This document shows positions 1 through 6,936 of a stretch of DNA of 27,696 nt, piece after piece. This DNA comes from an uncultured Oscillibacter sp. (GTDB lineage Bacteria; Bacillota; Clostridia; Oscillospirales; Oscillospiraceae), in contig NZ_CAJULS010000014.1 of assembly GCF_910587525.1 (NCBI RefSeq), forward strand, positions 1 through 27,696. Direction: 5' to 3'. Both the position numbers and the translations under genes were made by a program. Within the stretch, counting starts at the first letter, position 1, and every line of letters begins with the position of its first letter. The notes below the pieces were generated by a model, which was not told the origin of the DNA, did no database searches, and worked only from the letters and a program-made list of their open reading frames with translations.

Positions 1-38
1 AGCGGCTGAACCAATCCGGGGAGGCGGCGCAGGCATGA
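1..38 (+). CDS. C-terminal tail of an upstream protein (partial)
   Basis: A frame open from the window edge reads RLNQSGEAAQA and stops at TGA 36-38. That stop overlaps the ATG of the next gene in an ATGA arrangement. This suggests the ABC exporter genes belong to an operon that begins outside the window, perhaps behind a sensor kinase or regulator as is common for bacitracin-type exporters. Eleven residues are too few to identify the protein. Confidence 0.3.
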   Translation, partial: RLNQSGEAAQA

Positions 39-769
39 CCTATGCAGTTGAAACCCACCACCTGTCCAAGACCATTGACGGCAGCCCCATACTGAACGAT
101 ATAACCATGAGTGTGAAACAGGGCGAGATTTACGGCTTTTTAGGCGCAAACGGCGCGGGGAAAACCTCGCTGATGAAAACGCTCTATCACATCATGACCC
201 CGGACGCTGGAACGATTACCCTGTTGGGGGAGCGCGTTGAAAAGGGAAACCACCCTGTTTTCTCCCGGATTGGGAGCATCATCGAAAGCCCGGTTTTCTA
301 TCAGCATCTAAGCGCCCGCGAAAATCTGGAACTGCATTGCGGCTACATGGGCGCAGGCTATGAACGCATTGGGGAAACGCTGGCGATGCTGGGCCTCTCG
401 GAAACAGACAGCAAGATGGTGGGGAAATTTTCTTTAGGCATGAAACAGCGGCTTGCCCTTGCAAGGGCCTTTCTGACAAGGCCGGAACTGCTCATTCTGG
501 ATGAACCAATCAACGGTTTAGACCCGCAGGGCATTCTTGAAGTCCGGGAACTTCTCCGGCAAATCAACCGGGAGTACCACACAAGCATTTTAATATCCAG
601 CCATATCCTGGACGAGCTGTCCAAAATCGCGGACACTATCGGTATCATAGACCACGGCTCCATGCTTGCGGAAATATCCATGGCGGAAATTGAGAAAAAG
701 GGCATGAACCTTGAAACCTACTATTTGGAATTGCTGGGAGGGGGTAAAAGCGGTGCTAAACCTCATTAA
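35..769 (+). CDS. ABC exporter ATP-binding protein (BcrA/lantibiotic-immunity type)
   Basis: This 244-residue protein is the cytoplasmic ATPase of an ABC-2 type exporter. It shows a Walker A motif GANGAGKT (residues 37-44), an FSLGMKQ signature in place of LSGGQ (132-138), Walker B LLILDEP (152-158), a D-loop GLD (161-163) and a switch His190. Order and spacing are those of a single complete nucleotide-binding domain with a short C-terminal tail. The sequence resembles the BcrA/NisF-like subfamily that exports or gives immunity to peptide antibiotics; the substrate cannot be read from the sequence. The start ATG overlaps the stop of an upstream frame, with GGGGAGG about 10 bases before it. 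The permease partner follows directly, with its start lying inside this gene. The permease is probably damaged, so the pair may no longer work. The alternative is a generic ABC-2 exporter. Confidence 0.9.
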   Translation: MTYAVETHHLSKTIDGSPILNDITMSVKQGEIYGFLGANGAGKTSLMKTLYHIMTPDAGTITLLGERVEKGNHPVFSRIGSIIESPVFYQHLSARENLELHCGYMGAGYERIGETLAMLGLSETDSKMVGKFSLGMKQRLALARAFLTRPELLILDEPINGLDPQGILEVRELLRQINREYHTSILISSHILDELSKIADTIGIIDHGSMLAEISMAEIEKKGMNLETYYLELLGGGKSGAKPH

Positions 770-1472
770 GCTGGAATTGAAAAGGGTTTCTCTCAAATCA
801 CATTTCATCGGACTGCTGGCCGCAAATATCGTGATTGCCCTGTTGAGCGCATTTACATCCTCCCTTTTGAACGCAGGCGGCGGGGTTGCTGTGACCGGCC
901 TGCCTCCCGCGCAACTGGATACATTGACGCTGGCAACCATGCTCGTACGGGCTACGCTGATTGTTTGGGAGGCGGTCTTGATTTCGGTATTTATCGTGGA
1001 AGAATACCGAAACAAAACGATCAACCTGCTCTTTACCTATCCTGTCCAGCGTGGGAAATTGATTGCTGTAAAAATCATTCTGATATGCGTCGTCATGCTC
1101 CTGTTTCACGCGCTGTCCGGCGTTTTTCAATTTACCTGCTTGTCCGTTGCAAGCAAATATTTCCCCTTTGTCACTGTCAGCCCCGCAAATCTGATAACAC
1201 AAGCTGTCACAGCATTGTCGGCTGTTCTGCTGGGTCTGCTCCCGCTCTATATCGGAATGATAAAGAAGTCCACGATTGCGACCATCGTTTCATCTTTTGC
1301 AAGCTGTATTCAGATACATATCACAGCCTTGAGCGACATTCACCAAGGTTGCGTCGAAATGTTCAATGAAGTGCCAGCGATGTTCGCTCTCCAATTCTTT
1401 ACGTTCTTGATGGAGTGCCTCAGAAAACCGGGCGCGGAGCGATACGAAACGGGTCGCGCTTGGGAGATGTAA
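753..1472 (+). CDS. ABC-2 type exporter permease with an apparently replaced C-terminus
   Basis: The GTG at 753 is preferred because a GGGAGGGGG ribosome site (about 736-744) precedes it and the protein then begins VLNLIKLELKR, typical of ABC-2 permeases; the frame itself is open further upstream. The 239 residues hold hydrophobic segments near residues 15-40, 70-90, 105-125 and 145-170 plus the family-typical region EEYRNKTINLLFTYPVQRGK. It would be the membrane partner of the preceding ATPase. From about residue 195 (near 1340) the sequence becomes polar and Arg/Glu-rich (MECLRKPGAERYETGRAWEM) and the last expected membrane helix is missing. I infer that a deletion or insertion joined unrelated DNA to the gene here. 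Just beyond lies low-GC minus-strand mobile DNA. Function is doubtful. Confidence 0.7.
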   Translation: MLNLIKLELKRVSLKSHFIGLLAANIVIALLSAFTSSLLNAGGGVAVTGLPPAQLDTLTLATMLVRATLIVWEAVLISVFIVEEYRNKTINLLFTYPVQRGKLIAVKIILICVVMLLFHALSGVFQFTCLSVASKYFPFVTVSPANLITQAVTALSAVLLGLLPLYIGMIKKSTIATIVSSFASCIQIHITALSDIHQGCVEMFNEVPAMFALQFFTFLMECLRKPGAERYETGRAWEM

Positions 1473-1517
1473 ATCGCAAAGATGATTAATCAATTGATCC
1501 CGGAAAATCAGTGACTC

Positions 1518-2066
1518 CTAGCTACAATCAAAAACCAGTACCAACGGGACCTGGGGATTTTCTGACAGCAGCCGCTCTAAATTTTTAAGTACTTGCTTTC
1601 CGTAATTTCGCCACAATTTGGAGTAGCTACTATCCTCTGAACTGCGCAAGGAGAGGACGCTGAGTGCGTAAGCGAAGGTATCTGCCATTTCGCTGGCGAT
1701 TAAGTCGACCCGTTTGACTGATGCCGTTTTAAAATTTTCCAAAAAGTTCTTATACAGTATTGGCTCATTCTTCTCCTGACCAATATCCACTACCAAGGAC
1801 CATTGGACATTGCAGAGGCCTTTAAGTTCTGCTATATCCTTTGACGTATACGCATCGTCTGTGACAAGAACAGAAACATAGTTAGTAAACTTTAAGAAAT
1901 CATCCCAAAGATCTTCAGTATCAGTAAATGCTGCGGGAAGGTTTAGGCTGCTGATATCATTTTCATCATAAGGAAAATCAATTTTCTCCAGCAAAAGCTT
2001 AAAGCAATGAGAGATATAGAGCAGAACCTTCAACTGTTTGCCAATCTTTGAGCAGTTTTTTTGCAA
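1518..2066 (-). CDS. Uncharacterised module, probably the frameshifted C-terminal half of the adjacent kinase
   Basis: A 182-residue reading frame begins at a weak TTG (2064-2066), inside the end of the kinase gene and in the -1 frame relative to it. The overlap contains a run of seven A on the coding strand. A -1 slip there turns the kinase ending INFFCKK directly into NCSKIGKQLKVLLYISHC, a smooth continuation, so this is more likely a second half than a separate gene. The sequence has alternating helices and strands (WSLVVDIGQ, VPLVLVFD) but no motif I recognise. It ends abruptly at the joint with the exporter permease, so its own C-terminus may be cut off. No good ribosome site precedes the TTG. 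Its function is unknown. Confidence 0.55.
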   Translation of the reverse strand: MQKNCSKIGKQLKVLLYISHCFKLLLEKIDFPYDENDISSLNLPAAFTDTEDLWDDFLKFTNYVSVLVTDDAYTSKDIAELKGLCNVQWSLVVDIGQEKNEPILYKNFLENFKTASVKRVDLIASEMADTFAYALSVLSLRSSEDSSYSKLWRNYGKQVLKNLERLLSENPQVPLVLVFDCS

Positions 2067-3076
2067 AAAAAGTTGATCCCCGCCGCAATTCTGGCCATTA
2101 AGAACTGGATCTCAATATCATCTTTTTCATTCTCTAAATTCGCACTTTCCACCCAATCTGAGATGCTTCCGCATACAGCATTTCGAACCATATACTCCAG
2201 GTAATACTCGTTTGCTGCAGCTGACTCAAACGGCGAAAGCGTGATAATCTGCTCCAGCATTCCGTTCCAACGATTTAGATCGTTGTCTTTAAAATTGTCA
2301 TAAAAAGCGCTAAATTCAAAGTAGGCATGGTCAAACAGCAGATAAGAGTTAAACTCCGTGCTGTCAAAGTCGATAATTGAATAGGAATTGTCTGTAGCCA
2401 GCAGATTAAAACCATGCAAATCACCGTGCACCGCGCCTTTAAAGAGGTGGATGTCAGATAGGTGGCTGCTCCAACCGGCGATATGTCTCATAAAATAGAG
2501 CGGATTAGGATAGATGGTACCGTTAATGGCAATGCATTCTGCCCCAGAACGGTCCAGCAGTACCTCCATCCTAGGGGCAAACCGCCCGTTCTCTCCGAGT
2601 TGCTTTTTTAACAGGCGACTATAAAAATCTTCCGCAGTTCCATCAATCTGTACTGTTTCATTCAAAACGGCCAGCAGGTCACGCAACGCCCATCGGGCGT
2701 ATTTTGCAATACGCACTCCATCCAAAGTGGAAAAAGCGACGGAATGCATCTGGCTATTATTCGCTTGGCTATAGATGATAACATCCTTTCCACCAACTTG
2801 GCCCGTTGCTTCTACCTTAACTAAATGATTGGAGAATTGAGGAGCATAGTCGTAAAGCTGCCGGGCCTTGGCCGCCTCATTTTCATCTCGGTCCCCTGCA
2901 GTGGTGCAGATTTTAATGATGTGACGGCCATTTAAACGGTTCCTGCGGCTTTTTACCTTGATGCTATACACCTCTGCTCCAGATCGGCCATCAGTCAAAG
3001 GAACATCATTAATATCTTGATCGTTGACAACAGATAACTTTTCTTTGATATAATCTAATATTTCCTTTGATAGCAT
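2030..3076 (-). CDS. Aminoglycoside-phosphotransferase-like kinase, possibly TCAD9 type
   Basis: The 348-residue product has the layout of an APH/choline-kinase fold phosphotransferase. There is a glycine-containing loop GRSGAEVY (residues 30-37), a candidate ATP-binding Lys55 in HIIKICTT, the catalytic motif HGDLHGFN (218-224 region, Asp219 and Asn224) and a metal-binding IIDFDS motif (Asp236). The start ATG 3074-3076 is preceded by AAAAGGAGG (3087-3095). The closest family I can name is the kinase-like 'ternary complex associated' domain TCAD9, found in predicted signalling and conflict systems; I hold that assignment loosely. The substrate is unknown, and resistance to a small molecule is the alternative. 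It is flanked by recombinase remnants and is lower in GC than the B12 operon, so it looks like element cargo. The frame stops 37 bases after a shift into the next module. Confidence 0.75.
   Translation of the reverse strand: MLSKEILDYIKEKLSVVNDQDINDVPLTDGRSGAEVYSIKVKSRRNRLNGRHIIKICTTAGDRDENEAAKARQLYDYAPQFSNHLVKVEATGQVGGKDVIIYSQANNSQMHSVAFSTLDGVRIAKYARWALRDLLAVLNETVQIDGTAEDFYSRLLKKQLGENGRFAPRMEVLLDRSGAECIAINGTIYPNPLYFMRHIAGWSSHLSDIHLFKGAVHGDLHGFNLLATDNSYSIIDFDSTEFNSYLLFDHAYFEFSAFYDNFKDNDLNRWNGMLEQIITLSPFESAAANEYYLEYMVRNAVCGSISDWVESANLENEKDDIEIQFLMARIAAGINFFCKKTAQRLANS
2056..2071. repeat. A7/T7 palindrome at the kinase frame junction (possible slippage site)
   Basis: TTTTTTTGCAAAAAAA is a perfect 16-base palindrome. 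On the coding (minus) strand the kinase reads TGC AAA AAA ACT. Slipping back one base on the second A run gives AAC TGC TCA, which enters the downstream 180-residue frame. The site could be programmed -1 slippage, a replication-slippage mutation or a base-calling error in a homopolymer. Confidence 0.6.
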
Positions 3077-3104
3077 AAAATCTGTGCCTCCTTTTGAAAT
3101 GTTA

Positions 3105-3508
3105 CTACCATCTTAAATAAAGATAAAGTAATTTGTTATCTTCTTGCTCAAAATAGATACCAATGTTCCACCTTTTCAGCATCCGATTCGTTTTTAAGGA
3201 GTCAACTGTGTTTCGAGCAAAGCGATGAGCAGATTTCGTGAGAATCATGTCAACCTTACCGTGTTTGCAGGCCAATAGCAATGCCTTAAACCTGCCCCGC
3301 CCTTTTATCCGTGTTCCGCTACCTATATCGGAATATACACCAGCGAACTCTCGAATTGGATTTTGTTTGATATGGTCCTCATAATAGCGTTTCTGTGCCA
3401 TTAAACTGGATCGCTGTTCAGCCGCTCGGATAGTGATACGGCAATATGCTGCTATTCTTAGTTTTGCCGGAGCTTTATTATTGGTGGAATTATTCTTGTG
3501 GTCCTCAT
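3105..3508 (-). pseudogene. Large serine recombinase, N-terminal catalytic domain remnant
   Basis: A possible start at 3508 reads MRTTRIIPPI. After a one-base shift the text continues APAKLRIAAYCRI, then EQRSSLMAQKRYYEDHIKQNP, EFAGVYSDIGSGTR and TKSAHRFARNTVDSLKTNR. These are the successive landmarks of the resolvase domain of clostridial large serine recombinases; AYCRVS normally holds the catalytic serine, and here the text reads AYCRITI, so that serine is missing. The remnant stops after about 125 residues, where the protein should continue into its zinc-ribbon and coiled-coil regions. It is therefore dead: frameshifted, catalytically damaged and truncated. Such genes sit at the ends of Tn4451-like and other integrative elements, so this marks where one was lost or collapsed. 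Confidence 0.75.
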
Positions 3509-3673
3509 ATGGCCCCTTTTATCTTTCGTGAGAGCGACATCTGCGCTTTTTTTCATTTGGACAAGTTCAAACAATTCTTTCGTGATAATTGCTGGATGAT
3601 GACTCATCATGACAGTTTTAGCATTCAAATCAATATTTTTGACTTGCACTCCATTTATGAACTGAGTTTTTCC
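3509..3673 (-). pseudogene. Serine recombinase internal fragment (recombinase domain)
   Basis: The minus strand reads GKTQFINGVQVKNIDLNAKT, then SHHPAIITKELFELVQ and about 15 more residues. The motif HHPAII..E.FELVQ is the conserved middle of the 'recombinase' domain of large serine integrases, where it follows the resolvase domain by about 150 residues. Here it lies immediately upstream of another recombinase's N-terminus. It therefore belongs to a second, neighbouring recombinase copy, as in the tandem recombinases of clostridial elements. Both ends are missing. Confidence 0.65.
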
Positions 3674-3689
3674 CAAAATAGCGCAGGCT

Positions 3690-3887
3690 GTCAATGTCAG
3701 AAGTTTTCTGAAAATTGTAAAGAAGTACACCGAGCCGACATCGTTGACTTCCCAACTCCTGCATGAATTTGTGGACAAGATCGTTGTCCACGAAGCCGAC
3801 AAGTCCAGCGGCCACCGCATCCAGCGGATTGACGTACACTACAACTTTATTGGGGAGGTTGATTTTTCCCCGGAATTTCGCAGGTAA
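3690..3887 (+). pseudogene. Serine recombinase C-terminal fragment on the opposite strand
   Basis: The plus strand reads SFLKIVKKYTEPTSLTSQ, then LHEFVDKIVVHEADKSSGHR, IQRIDVHYNFIGEVDF and SPEFRR before a TAA at 3885-3887. This matches the conserved C-terminal tail of large serine recombinases (the region annotated DUF4368): a KYT..LT block, an EF.D.IVVHE block and an I.Y.FIG block. There is no start or catalytic domain in front of it. Because it faces the opposite way from the two other recombinase pieces, an inversion or separate insertions must have occurred. The sequence after it carries no gene until 4139. Confidence 0.75.
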
Positions 3888-4076
3888 AAGAAGTAACAGC
3901 ATGGCGCTGTTGCACCAAGCTGTTACTTCCCTCCGAAATATCAAAATGTTCTTTATGCGTGGAAACCCTTGATATTACAGTGTTCCTATTAAAACTCATT
4001 CATATGGTATACGGTTCCGGCGGCGCCATCCGGCACGTCATGACTTTTCCGGATGGATATCATCATGATCCCGCAC
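3888..4076. other. Non-coding spacer at the element/chromosome joint
   Basis: About 190 bases with no supported gene. The base composition changes here from the AT-rich left flank to the GC-rich chromosome-like sequence (around 4015-4035). I see no perfect attachment-site repeat, tRNA or clear terminator. Confidence 0.4.
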
Positions 4077-4105
4077 TTGCACAGACACCGGAATCCATGT
4101 ATACT
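4077..4105 (+). promoter_or_regulatory. Sigma-70 type promoter for the lysO-like gene
   Basis: TTGCAC (4077-4082), a 17-base spacer and TATACT (4100-4105) make a close match to the housekeeping promoter consensus. Transcription would start near 4112, giving a short leader of about 27 bases with the ribosome site GGAG at 4128-4131. No riboswitch or T-box fits in so short a leader. Confidence 0.7.
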
Positions 4106-4138
4106 GGAAGAGAAAAAACTTGAAAACGGAGTGATCTC

Positions 4139-5107
4139 ATGAACACCGCTCTTGGCACGCTTTGGAATCTGGCCGGTTACATCGCCGCAGTGGCTCTGGG
4201 CGCATGGCTGGGCTCCCGTCCCAGCGTGCGCACACGGCCTCTCCCCTGGCTGGGAAAGCTCCAGTTGGCGGCGCTGATGATCCTGATTGTCTCCCTGGGG
4301 GTAAAGCTGGGAGCAGACGATGAGGTCATCACCTCCCTGGGGCAAATCGGCTGGACCGCCTTTCTAATCACTGTAGCCGCCATGGCCGGCTCCGTACTGG
4401 CCCTGTGGCTCCTGCGCCGCTTTGTGCTGCGGCTGGACCGGCAGGGAGTGCCGGCAGGTGCTGGCGCCGGAACGGAGTCTGGTGGTGAGAGCGGCCAGAA
4501 GGCTGACAACTCCCTGACCAAGTGGATCGTGGGGGCCGTGGCTCTGGGAATGCTGGCGGGTTATTTCCTGGTTCCGGACGCAGTGGTGGCCTACTGCGGG
4601 CAGGTGATCGATCTGGGATTGTACCTGCTGCTGTTCCTGGTGGGCATGGACATGGGCAAGCAGGGCACAGTGGTCTCCGATATCAAAACCGCGGGCTTCA
4701 AGGTACTTCTGATTCCCGCGGCGGTGGCTGCCGGCTCTCTGGTGGCGGCGGCCCTGGTAGGTCTGGCGCTGGAGATCGGCCCCAAAGACGCCATGGCAGT
4801 GGCCGCCGGCTTCGGTTGGTACTCCCTGGCCCCCAGCCTGCTGGCTCCCTATTCCCTGCCGGTATCCGCCGTGTGCTTTCTGGCCAACGTCATGCGGGAG
4901 GTCTTCGCCATTTTGACCATTCCGCTGGTGGCCCGGCACATCGGCTTTGTGGAATGCGTAGCCCTGCCGGGAGCGGCAGCCATGGACACCGTCCTCCCCG
5001 TGGTAATCGGCGCCACCCATGAGCGGATTACCATCTACTCCTTTACCAGCGGCGTAGTGCTCTCTCTTGCGGTGCCCCTGCTGGTGTCCGCTATCGTAGC
5101 ACTGTGA
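4139..5107 (+). CDS. lysO: Lysine exporter LysO family protein
   Basis: This 322-residue membrane protein matches the LysO/YbjE (Lys_export, formerly DUF340) family, which pumps lysine and some toxic analogues out of the cell. An N-terminal half with three to four helices (about residues 7-25, 36-56, 66-90) is joined by a Gly/Glu-rich cytoplasmic loop (about 100-125) to a C-terminal half of about six helices. The C-terminal half carries family landmarks LLLFLVGMDMG, GFGWYSLAPSLL, NVMREVFAILTIP, AAMDTVLPV and the ending YSFTSGVVLSLAVPLLV. E. coli LysO is about 300 residues; the extra length here is mostly the loop. It has its own promoter, and the next gene follows after 33 bases, so the two are probably cotranscribed. 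Substrate specificity is inferred from family only. Confidence 0.85.
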   Translation: MNTALGTLWNLAGYIAAVALGAWLGSRPSVRTRPLPWLGKLQLAALMILIVSLGVKLGADDEVITSLGQIGWTAFLITVAAMAGSVLALWLLRRFVLRLDRQGVPAGAGAGTESGGESGQKADNSLTKWIVGAVALGMLAGYFLVPDAVVAYCGQVIDLGLYLLLFLVGMDMGKQGTVVSDIKTAGFKVLLIPAAVAAGSLVAAALVGLALEIGPKDAMAVAAGFGWYSLAPSLLAPYSLPVSAVCFLANVMREVFAILTIPLVARHIGFVECVALPGAAAMDTVLPVVIGATHERITIYSFTSGVVLSLAVPLLVSAIVAL

Positions 5108-5140
5108 TATCCTTTATTTCAAACAGAGAGGAGCTTTCCT

Positions 5141-5419
5141 ATGGATGAATCCTGGCGCGATAAAAATTACTCCCACTTCTCCCACAGGGACTGCGAGTTC
5201 TTCCCCTGCCACCAGGGGGTGGATGCGGCGTCCTTCAACTGCCTCTTCTGCTACTGCCCCCTGTACCTCATGGGGAACCAGTGCGGCGGAAAGTTCACCT
5301 ACACCGCCTCCGGCATCAAGGACTGCAGCGGCTGCACCATCCCTCACCGGCCGGAGAATTACGGCTATATCATCCGGAAGTTCTCGGAGGCGGCGTCAGA
5401 GCAGTCCCGGAAACCGTGA
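5141..5419 (+). CDS. Cysteine-rich small domain protein (zf-like, PF04071 type)
   Basis: A 92-residue protein with eight cysteines arranged C-x4-C, C-x2-C-x-C, C and C-x2-C (DCEFFPC, NCLFCYC, QCGG, DCSGC) plus His at HRD and CHQ. This is the pattern of the 'cysteine-rich small domain', a putative zinc or iron-sulfur module whose function is not known and which I recall from methanogens and clostridia, often near cobalamin genes. The ribosome site GAGAGGAG (5127-5134) precedes the ATG. It sits 33 bases after the lysine exporter and ends only 20 bases before the riboswitch promoter. It lies outside the riboswitch-controlled transcript, but the proximity to B12 genes supports a corrinoid or metal link. 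Confidence 0.8.
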   Translation: MDESWRDKNYSHFSHRDCEFFPCHQGVDAASFNCLFCYCPLYLMGNQCGGKFTYTASGIKDCSGCTIPHRPENYGYIIRKFSEAASEQSRKP

Positions 5420-5438
5420 AGAAAATGCCGGCCGGGTC

Positions 5439-5467
5439 TTGCGTTTTCACCTGCGGTGTAGTATAAT
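5439..5467 (+). promoter_or_regulatory. Promoter of the cobalamin operon
   Basis: TTGCGT (5439-5444), a 17-base spacer and a perfect TATAAT (5462-5467) form a strong sigma-70 type promoter. The predicted start near 5474 lies just ahead of the riboswitch aptamer, so the whole leader is about 410 bases. The promoter begins only 20 bases after the preceding stop codon. Confidence 0.8.
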
Positions 5468-5487
5468 ATTATCGAAAGATAAATATC

Positions 5488-5700
5488 GCAAAGCAGTCGG
5501 AGCCGTTCCTTATCCGAAGGAACGGGTAATAGGGAAACAGGTGCAAGGCCTGTACGATCTCGTCACTGTATGTAATGAGCGCGCTGTCTCAGTCAAAACA
5601 GGACAGCCACTGGCGAAAGCCGGGAAGGCGATGGCGCGCGATGATTTACGAGTCAGGAAACCTGCCGCCTGCTGGTACAGGAATACCGTTCGGTGTTCCA
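5488..5700 (+). ncRNA. Cobalamin (adenosylcobalamin-type) riboswitch
   Basis: The leader shows the conserved core of the cobalamin riboswitch in order. A hairpin CCGTTCCT/AGGAACGG (5503-5510 with 5518-5525) is followed by GTAATAGGGAA (5525-5535), a stem ACAGGTGCAAGGCCTGT, GTCACTGTA, GCCACTGGCGAAAGCCGGGAAGGCG and the B12 box AGTCAGGAAACCTGCC (5651-5666). It lies between a strong promoter and a B12 biosynthesis operon. By family knowledge it binds a cobalamin and shuts the operon down when the vitamin is plentiful. A hairpin GGAATACC-GTTC-GGTGTTCC (5680-5699) follows the box and may be the P13 or kissing-loop arm. The outer limits are approximate. Confidence 0.92.
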
Positions 5701-5750
5701 GATCACGAGGGCTTGATTGTACCGCTTCCCCTTAAAGGGTTCGCGCTTGT

Positions 5751-5780
5751 GGTCATCTTGATAAGATGACCGCTTTTTTT
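5751..5780 (+). terminator. Intrinsic terminator of the riboswitch expression platform
   Basis: GGTCATCTT (5751-5759) pairs perfectly with AAGATGACC (5763-5771) around a GAT loop, followed by GC and seven T. It stands between the aptamer and cbiK, so cobalamin binding probably favours termination here. The competing antiterminator is not obvious by eye. Confidence 0.85.
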
Positions 5781-5884
5781 GTCCTGCGTATTCCTGTACC
5801 TTAAAATTACTGGTGTAAAATTTTACCATACATCAGAGCGGCGGCGTTTATCCCCGCCCCGGAAACACAAGGAGGAATACACAG

Positions 5885-6901
5885 ATGAACAAAAAAAGAC
5901 TGCTTTCCCTGCTGGTCATGGCCGCCATGGTGGCCGGAATGCTGACCGGATGCGGCGGAAACAAAACCAGCGACGCCCCCCAGGATCCCGCCCCCAACCA
6001 GGACGCTCCCGCTCCTGCGGAAAATGAGACGCCGGAGCCCGCCGAAGAGGACGGTGAGGACTACACCACCGGCGACGCCTCTCTGGACAACCCCCGGAAT
6101 CAGGACGGCATCGGTGAGGACGAGCTGCTGGTCATCAGCTTCGGCACCAGCTTCAACGACAACCGCCGCCTGACCATCGGCGCCGTTGAGGAGGCCATGG
6201 AGAAGGCCTTCCCGGACTGGTCCGTGCGCCGGGGCTTCACTGCCCAGATCATTATTGACCACGTTCAGCGCCGGGACGGCGAGGTCATCGACAACGTAGG
6301 TCAGGCGCTGGACCGGGCCGTGGAAAACGGCGTTAAGCGCCTGGTAATTCAGCCCACCCACCTGATGGACGGCCTGGAGTACAACGACGTGGTCAACGAG
6401 GCAGCCCAGTACGCCGACGCATTTGAGGCCATGGCCATCGGCGCGCCCCTGCTGACCTCCGATGAGGATTTCCAGATTGTGTCCAAGGTCATGGCGGAGG
6501 CCACCGCCCAATACGACGACGGCAAGACCGCCATCTGCTTCATGGGCCACGGCACGGAGGCCGCTTCCAACGCCATCTACGCCAGGATGCAGCAGGTGAT
6601 GACCGACGCCGGGTATGCCAATTACTTCATTGGCACCGTGGAGGCCGCCCCCACCCTGGACGACGTGCTGGCCATGGTCCAGGCGGGCAGCTATGAGCGG
6701 GTGGTGCTCCAGCCCATGATGATCGTCTCCGGCGACCACGCCAACAACGACATGGCTGGCGACGATGAGGACACCTGGAAGACTGTTTTTGAGAATGCTG
6801 GCTATGAGGTGGAGTGCGTTTTGAAAGGTCTGGGCGAGTACGAGGCCATTCAGAACCTGCTGGTTGCCCACGCCCAGACCGCCATTGACACGCTGGGATA
6901 A
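5885..6901 (+). CDS. cbiK: Lipoprotein sirohydrochlorin cobaltochelatase CbiK
   Basis: CbiK inserts cobalt into sirohydrochlorin, the first committed step of anaerobic B12 synthesis. The core, from about residue 78 (ELLVISFGTSFNDNR) to 338, matches the class II chelatase fold. Its three expected metal ligands are His222 (MGHGTE), Glu253 (GTVEAAP) and His285 (SGDHANND), equivalent to His145, Glu175 and His207 of the Salmonella enzyme. In front is a lipoprotein signal: positively charged MNKKR, a hydrophobic stretch, and the lipobox LTGC with Cys23, then a Pro/Glu-rich linker of about 50 residues. The protein is therefore predicted to sit on the outer face of the membrane, unlike cytoplasmic CbiK but like the exported CbiK-P described in Desulfovibrio. 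Ribosome site AAGGAGG precedes the ATG. It is the first gene after the riboswitch and is followed by another lipoprotein and an importer. Confidence 0.9.
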   Translation: MNKKRLLSLLVMAAMVAGMLTGCGGNKTSDAPQDPAPNQDAPAPAENETPEPAEEDGEDYTTGDASLDNPRNQDGIGEDELLVISFGTSFNDNRRLTIGAVEEAMEKAFPDWSVRRGFTAQIIIDHVQRRDGEVIDNVGQALDRAVENGVKRLVIQPTHLMDGLEYNDVVNEAAQYADAFEAMAIGAPLLTSDEDFQIVSKVMAEATAQYDDGKTAICFMGHGTEAASNAIYARMQQVMTDAGYANYFIGTVEAAPTLDDVLAMVQAGSYERVVLQPMMIVSGDHANNDMAGDDEDTWKTVFENAGYEVECVLKGLGEYEAIQNLLVAHAQTAIDTLG

Positions 6902-6936
6902 CCGCATCCGCTGCGTCTCACAAGTCATTTCTTTGT

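Noticed and set aside
4021..4138. Possible riboswitch or T-box before the lysine exporter
   Set aside because: The predicted transcript start leaves a leader of about 27 bases and no lysine-riboswitch core is visible.
5145..5735. A 196-residue plus-strand frame running through the cysteine-rich gene and the riboswitch
   Set aside because: It overlaps the cysteine-rich gene in another frame and crosses the promoter and aptamer, whose conserved RNA elements explain the sequence better.
5751..5780. Terminator as evidence that cbiK is cut off from the promoter
   Set aside because: The stem and T run follow a cobalamin aptamer, so it is best explained as the conditional switch rather than an operon boundary.
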